64,000 nucleotides of DNA. Origin: an uncultured Clostridia bacterium (GTDB taxonomy: Bacteria; Bacillota; Clostridia; Oscillospirales; Ruminococcaceae). Location of the stretch: contig CANQUJ010000009.1 in NCBI GenBank assembly GCA_947627005.1, positions 1 through 64,000 of the forward strand, in the 5' to 3' direction. Numbering within the stretch: position 1 is the first letter of the stretch; each line of letters begins with the position of its first letter. Below, one piece after another: positions 60,159-64,000 of the stretch. The notes under the pieces were generated by a model that was given only the letters and a program-made list of their open reading frames with translations, did no database searches and had not been told where the DNA came from. A program made the translations under genes and the position numbers.

Positions 60159-62510
60159 ATGACCGACACCGAATTTTTGGCGGCGAAGCGCCGCGCGATG
60201 GAAAAATATTTCTCTAACCTTAACGACAAGCAGAAAGAGGCCGTGTTTACCGTCAACGGCCCGCTTTTGATACTTGCCGGGGCGGGGAGCGGAAAGACTA
60301 CCGTCCTCGTCAACCGCGTTGCGAATATGATCTATTTCGGCAACGCCTATTTCGATAAAACCCGCTTCGCAGGGGTCACCCCGGCGGACGAGCGGTTTCT
60401 TTTGGACTACGCCGAGGGGCTCTCTAACGACTCGGAGCGGCTTAAAAACATAGTCGCGGTCGACTGCGTGAACCCGTGGAACATTTTGGCGATAACCTTT
60501 ACCAACAAGGCCGCCGGCGAGCTTAAGGCCCGCCTCGGGCTTATGCTCGGCAAGCTTTCCGAGGGGATCACCGCCGCGACATTTCACTCGGCCTGCGTAA
60601 GGATTTTAAGAAGAGAGATCGCCGCCCTCGGGTATGCCTCTAACTTCACTATTTACGACACCGACGACTCGACGAGGGTGATAAAATCCTGCCTCGCGGA
60701 CCTCAATATGTCGGACAAGCTGTTTCAGCCCAAGTCGATTTTAAGCGAGATCTCCCACGCGAAGGAGTCGCAGGTTTCGGCCGAGGAATATTCGCTTCAG
60801 TCGGCGGGGGATTACCGCAAAAAGCAGATCGGAAACGTCTATTCTTTATATCAGACCCGGCTGCGCTCGGCCAACGCCGTTGACTTCGACGACATTCTTC
60901 TTTTGACCGTCAAGCTTTTCGAGGAATACCCCGACGTTCTTTCACACTACCAAAATCTGTATAAATACATACTCGTCGACGAATATCAGGACACCAATAT
61001 GGTGCAATATCGCCTTGTTTCGCTTCTTTCGGAAAAGAGAAAGAACCTTTGCGTGGTCGGCGACGACGACCAGTCGATATATAAATTCCGGGGCGCAACG
61101 ATTGAAAACATTCTTTCGTTTGAAAACCAGTTTGAAAACGCCAAGGTAATAAGGCTTGAACAAAATTACCGCTCTACCTCGGCGATATTGAACTGCGCGA
61201 ACGAGGTCATCAAAAACAACAGGGGAAGAAAGGGCAAAAACCTTTGGACCGACCTTAACGGCGGCGAAAAGGTGACCCTTTATAAAGCCGCGACCGAACA
61301 GGGCGAGGCAAGATTCGTCGCGCAGACTATTTACAAATCCGTCAAAAACGGCGGAAAGTGGTCGGACAACGCGGTTTTATACCGCATGAACGCCCAGTCC
61401 AACTCGATCGAGCGGGCGCTCGTCGCGGCGGGAATAAGCTATCGGGTCATCGGCGGCGTCAAATTCTATGACCGCAAGGAGATCAAAGACATCGTGGCCT
61501 ATCTTTCGGTTTTAAACAACGAAAACGATATGTTGAGGCTTAGAAGGATCATCAACGAGCCTAAGCGCGGAATAGGCGAGGCGACGGTAGATATGTTGGA
61601 ACAAATCGCGACGGAACTTAAAGAGACTCCGCTTGCGGTTATGAGGCGGGCGGAGGAATATCCGCAGCTTTCCCGCTCTGCGCAAAGGCTGAAGTCGTTG
61701 GTCGAGACTTTCGACGAGCTTAAGCAGATTTCGGAAGAAGAGCCGCTCGACTACCTTCTTGACGAGCTCGTTCAAAAAACCGGCTATCTTTCGATGCTTC
61801 AATCGCAGGGCGAAGAGGGTGCAGGAAGGCTTGAAAACATAAGCGAGCTCAAGTCTACGATGGTGACCTATTCTCAAAACGCCGAAGAGCCTTCTCTTTC
61901 GGGATTTTTGGAGGAGATCGCCCTTTATACCGACGTCGACGGCCTTGACACCGAGGCGGACGCCGTCACCCTTATGACCGTTCATTCGGCGAAGGGGCTT
62001 GAATTCAACAACGTCTTCGTCGTCGGGCTTGAAGAAAACATCTTCCCAAGCTCGCGCAGCCTTGACTTGGAGGAAGACGTAGAGGAAGAGCGCCGGCTTT
62101 GCTACGTTGCGATAACAAGGGCGAGAAAGCGGCTATATCTTTGCTGCGCAAGGCAGAGAATGTTGTTCGGAACAACGCAGTATAACAAGCCCTCGCGCTT
62201 TGTCGGGGAGCTGCCGAGGGAATACGTCAATGAAGAGGCCGAGCGGACAGCCGCCGACGACCGCCCGAGATACGAGAGCGAAAAGCCGAAAACCGCCGCA
62301 GCCGCAGGCTTCGGGTTTAAAAAGCCGGAAAATCAGGGCGGCTCCGGAAAGGTCTTCGCGGTGGGGGACAGGGTCTCTCACAATATCTTCGGCGAGGGAA
62401 CCGTTTTAAAGGCGGTAAGAATGTCTAACGACACGCTGCTTGAAATAGCCTTCGAGAAGGTCGGAACAAAGAAAATCATGGCCAATTTTGCGAATATAAG
62501 AAAGGTTTAG
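60159..62510 (+). CDS. pcrA: UvrD/PcrA-type ATP-dependent DNA helicase
   Basis: This superfamily I 3'-5' helicase acts in repair and replication. The start at 60159 (MTDTEFLAAKRRAMEKYF) has GGAGGAACC just before it; the frame extending to 59649 lies antisense to the AI-2E gene. The 783-residue product has motif I LAGAGSGKTTVLVNR, motif Ia ITFTNKAAGELKARLG, motif II LVDEYQDTN, QNYRSTSAIL, MTVHSAKGLEFNNVFVVG and motif VI YVAITRARKRLYLCC, and a C-terminal tail (GDRVSHNIFGEGTVL) found in PcrA. About 45 extra residues lie between motifs I and Ia. It heads an operon with the DUF4364 gene 2 bp downstream. Confidence 0.95.
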   Translation: MTDTEFLAAKRRAMEKYFSNLNDKQKEAVFTVNGPLLILAGAGSGKTTVLVNRVANMIYFGNAYFDKTRFAGVTPADERFLLDYAEGLSNDSERLKNIVAVDCVNPWNILAITFTNKAAGELKARLGLMLGKLSEGITAATFHSACVRILRREIAALGYASNFTIYDTDDSTRVIKSCLADLNMSDKLFQPKSILSEISHAKESQVSAEEYSLQSAGDYRKKQIGNVYSLYQTRLRSANAVDFDDILLLTVKLFEEYPDVLSHYQNLYKYILVDEYQDTNMVQYRLVSLLSEKRKNLCVVGDDDQSIYKFRGATIENILSFENQFENAKVIRLEQNYRSTSAILNCANEVIKNNRGRKGKNLWTDLNGGEKVTLYKAATEQGEARFVAQTIYKSVKNGGKWSDNAVLYRMNAQSNSIERALVAAGISYRVIGGVKFYDRKEIKDIVAYLSVLNNENDMLRLRRIINEPKRGIGEATVDMLEQIATELKETPLAVMRRAEEYPQLSRSAQRLKSLVETFDELKQISEEEPLDYLLDELVQKTGYLSMLQSQGEEGAGRLENISELKSTMVTYSQNAEEPSLSGFLEEIALYTDVDGLDTEADAVTLMTVHSAKGLEFNNVFVVGLEENIFPSSRSLDLEEDVEEERRLCYVAITRARKRLYLCCARQRMLFGTTQYNKPSRFVGELPREYVNEEAERTAADDRPRYESEKPKTAAAAGFGFKKPENQGGSGKVFAVGDRVSHNIFGEGTVLKAVRMSNDTLLEIAFEKVGTKKIMANFANIRKV

Positions 62511-62512
62511 AA

Positions 62513-63106
62513 ATGACTTACATCGAAAAATACATCACCCCGAATATGATGAATCTTACCGACACTTACGCGGTCAAGATCCTTATCTGCTATTTTTTGA
62601 GACAGATCAACCGACCGATAACCCCGAACCAGCTTGCAGAGATTGCGACCGACGACGGAATAGTCAACTATTTCGTATTCACCGAGGCGATGAACCAGCT
62701 TATCGAGGCGAAGACGGTCACCCTTGAAGAGCAGGACGGCGAAGAGGTATACGTTTTGTCGGAGGTCGGAAAGGTCGGGGCGGACGACTTTAAGAGGATA
62801 GTCCCCAAAAGCTTCAGGGACAGAATTTTATCCTCGGGGCTTAAGTTTTTCGCTAAGATGAAGAACCAAAACGACGTAAAAGTCTCGATTTCGGAGCGCG
62901 AGAGGGGATTCGCGGTCAGCGCGGTATGCACCGACGGCGGGCTTGTTTTGATGGATCTTAAGCTATACGCCCCCGACCGCGAGCAGGCGCAGCTTTTGGC
63001 GGACAAGATCGCGATGAACCCGACCGATTTTTACAGCAAGGTTTTGGATTTCGCGCTTGAAAACGAGGAATACGAGCCCGAGGCGAAAGAGGTGAACGAC
63101 CTTTGA
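62513..63106 (+). CDS. DUF4364 family protein
   Basis: The 197-residue product begins with a winged-helix-like region (ICYFLRQINRPITPNQLAEI, residues 28-47, and YFVFTEAMNQLIEAKTVTL). A C-terminal alpha/beta domain follows (VKVSISERERGFAVSAVCTD). This matches the DUF4364 family of Clostridia, function unknown, possibly a regulator. It is translated in line with pcrA (2 bp gap) and overlaps the HD phosphohydrolase gene by 4 nt. Confidence 0.82.
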   Translation: MTYIEKYITPNMMNLTDTYAVKILICYFLRQINRPITPNQLAEIATDDGIVNYFVFTEAMNQLIEAKTVTLEEQDGEEVYVLSEVGKVGADDFKRIVPKSFRDRILSSGLKFFAKMKNQNDVKVSISERERGFAVSAVCTDGGLVLMDLKLYAPDREQAQLLADKIAMNPTDFYSKVLDFALENEEYEPEAKEVNDL

Positions 63107-63684
63107 ACAACAGCTTTTTCGCGCTTACCTCGCGAATGAAATACATCTCGCGGTGGGGGCTTATGAGAAACACCCGAACCGAAAACATCGCCGAACACTC
63201 GCTGGAGGTCGCCATTATAACCCACCTTTTGTGCGAGCTTAAAAACCGCCGCTTCGGCGGGGATATCGACGTCTCGAAAGCGGTTTTGACCGCAGTCTAC
63301 CACGACGTCCCCGAGATCATAACCGGCGACCTTCCCACCCCGGTGAAATACTACGACCCGGAGATCAAATCCGCCTATAAGCGGGTCGAGCGGGCGGCGG
63401 CAGAAAAGCTTCTCGACTCCGTCCCGCAGGACTTGAGGGAAGACTACGCCCCGCTTTTTGAAGAAAACGCCGACCCGGAGATCGCGAAAATCGTCAAGGC
63501 GGCGGACAAGCTTTCGGCGCTGATAAAGTGTATCGAAGAGCGCAAAAGCGGGAACGCCGACTTTTTTGAGGCCGAGCGGCAGACACTTGATAGTCTTAAA
63601 AAAATGACTATGCCGGAGGTTTCGGCATTTATCGAAGAATTTTTGCCGAGCTACGGCCTTACCTTGGACGAACAGACGAGATAG
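63103..63684 (+). CDS. yfbR: YfbR-like HD-domain 5'-nucleotidase
   Basis: The predicted activity is dephosphorylation of deoxynucleoside 5'-monophosphates. The 193-residue product has the YfbR N-terminus (FFALTSRMKYISRWGLMRNT), the first metal His in ENIAEHSLEVAIITHLL, the HD pair in AVYHDVPEIITGDLPTPVKY and the later Asp in KAADKLSALIKC. The TTG start overlaps the DUF4364 stop by 4 nt, with AGAGGTGAA upstream. It is the last gene of the pcrA operon. Confidence 0.9.
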   Translation: MNNSFFALTSRMKYISRWGLMRNTRTENIAEHSLEVAIITHLLCELKNRRFGGDIDVSKAVLTAVYHDVPEIITGDLPTPVKYYDPEIKSAYKRVERAAAEKLLDSVPQDLREDYAPLFEENADPEIAKIVKAADKLSALIKCIEERKSGNADFFEAERQTLDSLKKMTMPEVSAFIEEFLPSYGLTLDEQTR

Positions 63685-63765
63685 CGGCGAAAAATTAAAC
63701 CTTTTCGGGGGCGGCGCATATATTGATTTTAGGGGATATGAAAATATTTCCGCCCCTCGGCGGTA

Positions 63766-63794
63766 TTGCAATATTTCGCCGCCGCTGTTATAAT
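63766..63794 (+). promoter_or_regulatory. Promoter of the CDF transporter gene
   Basis: TTGCAA (63766-63771) and TATAAT (63789-63794) are 17 bp apart. Confidence 0.75.
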
Positions 63795-63829
63795 GTTTTA
63801 AGCGCCCTTTTTTGAAACGAGGTGTTATT

Positions 63830-64000
63830 TTGCCAAAGGTGTTGACCGAAAAAGAAAAGCGCCTGCGGGTCGGCTTTTTTGCCGGCGTTTTCGGGATATT
63901 GACAAATCTTGCGGCGTTCGGCGTAAAGGCAGCCGTCGGGCTTATATCCGGCAGCGTGGGTATCGCGGCAGACGCTTTGAACAGCCTTACCGACGCCGGA
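63830..64000 (+). CDS. Cation diffusion facilitator family metal exporter (N-terminus, cut by window edge)
   Basis: From a TTG at 63830, 5 nt after GAGGTG, the frame is open to the window edge (57 residues). After a charged start (MPKVLTEKEKRLRVGFF) it shows the first hydrophobic segments and the CDF signature in which the metal-binding Asp lies: GSVGIAADALNSLTDAG. CDF proteins export zinc, manganese or iron in exchange for protons; the metal cannot be told from this part. The rest lies outside the window. Confidence 0.85.
   Translation, partial: MPKVLTEKEKRLRVGFFAGVFGILTNLAAFGVKAAVGLISGSVGIAADALNSLTDAG

Overview
The window looks like a stretch of chromosome from an endospore-forming member of the Bacillota, most likely class Clostridia and probably the Oscillospirales/Ruminococcaceae side (inference). 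The support is a spoIIAA-spoIIAB-sigF operon, an hrcA-grpE-dnaK-dnaJ operon under a perfect CIRCE operator, ZTP and THF riboswitches, a HisZ-dependent short HisG, a stand-alone AICAR transformylase plus PurO-type cyclohydrolase in place of PurH, a PASTA-domain kinase-like protein, and consistently Gram-positive promoters (TTGACA, 16-18 bp, TATAAT). Most of the DNA is moderately GC-rich; the first 1.2 kb is visibly AT-richer.

Layout. 0-3.8 kb: restriction-modification island, with a truncated N6-methyltransferase remnant, an HNH-type endonuclease, and two different DNA methyltransferases convergent to it. 3.8-4.2 kb: copy A of a structured interspersed repeat. 4.2-31.5 kb: 27 minus-strand genes in three adjacent transcription units: pyrC-K-D-F-E-B-I (promoter plus attenuator-like leader), purE-C-F-M-N-O-H(formyltransferase)-glyA-purD-L (promoter plus ZTP riboswitch) and hisZ-G-D-C-B-H-A-F-IE-J (own promoter). 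This covers all of histidine synthesis from PRPP, UMP synthesis apart from carbamoyl-phosphate synthetase, and IMP synthesis apart from PurB and PurK. 31.7-36.3 kb: EamA exporter, TetR plus CPBP protease pair, HAD phosphatase, MFS transporter. 36.4-36.9 kb: repeat copy B. 37-41.8 kb: heat-shock operon. 41.9-43.4 kb: sigma-F operon. 43.5-52.1 kb: prmA, cardiolipin synthase, PASTA pseudokinase, pfkA, folate ECF S component behind a THF riboswitch, a SpoIIM-like protein, a DUF624 protein and a 58-residue small protein. 52.2-58.2 kb: pyridoxal kinase, trmL, a small P-loop kinase and the glycolytic set pgk-tpiA-gpmI. 58.2-58.7 kb: repeat copy C. 58.7-64 kb: AI-2E family exporter, pcrA-DUF4364-yfbR operon and the start of a CDF metal exporter.

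How it fits together. PurF, HisG and PyrE all consume PRPP, and HisF/HisH release AICAR (ZMP), the substrate of the purH-like gene and the monophosphate form of the ligand sensed by the riboswitch ahead of purE. GlyA inside the purine operon supplies glycine (PurD) and one-carbon folate (PurN and AICAR transformylase); FolT behind a THF riboswitch brings in folate. The observations most worth following up are the three-copy structured repeat with compensatory hairpin changes, the PurN-GNAT fusion, the PASTA pseudokinase lacking all three catalytic residues, and the candidate asymmetric-site restriction system.
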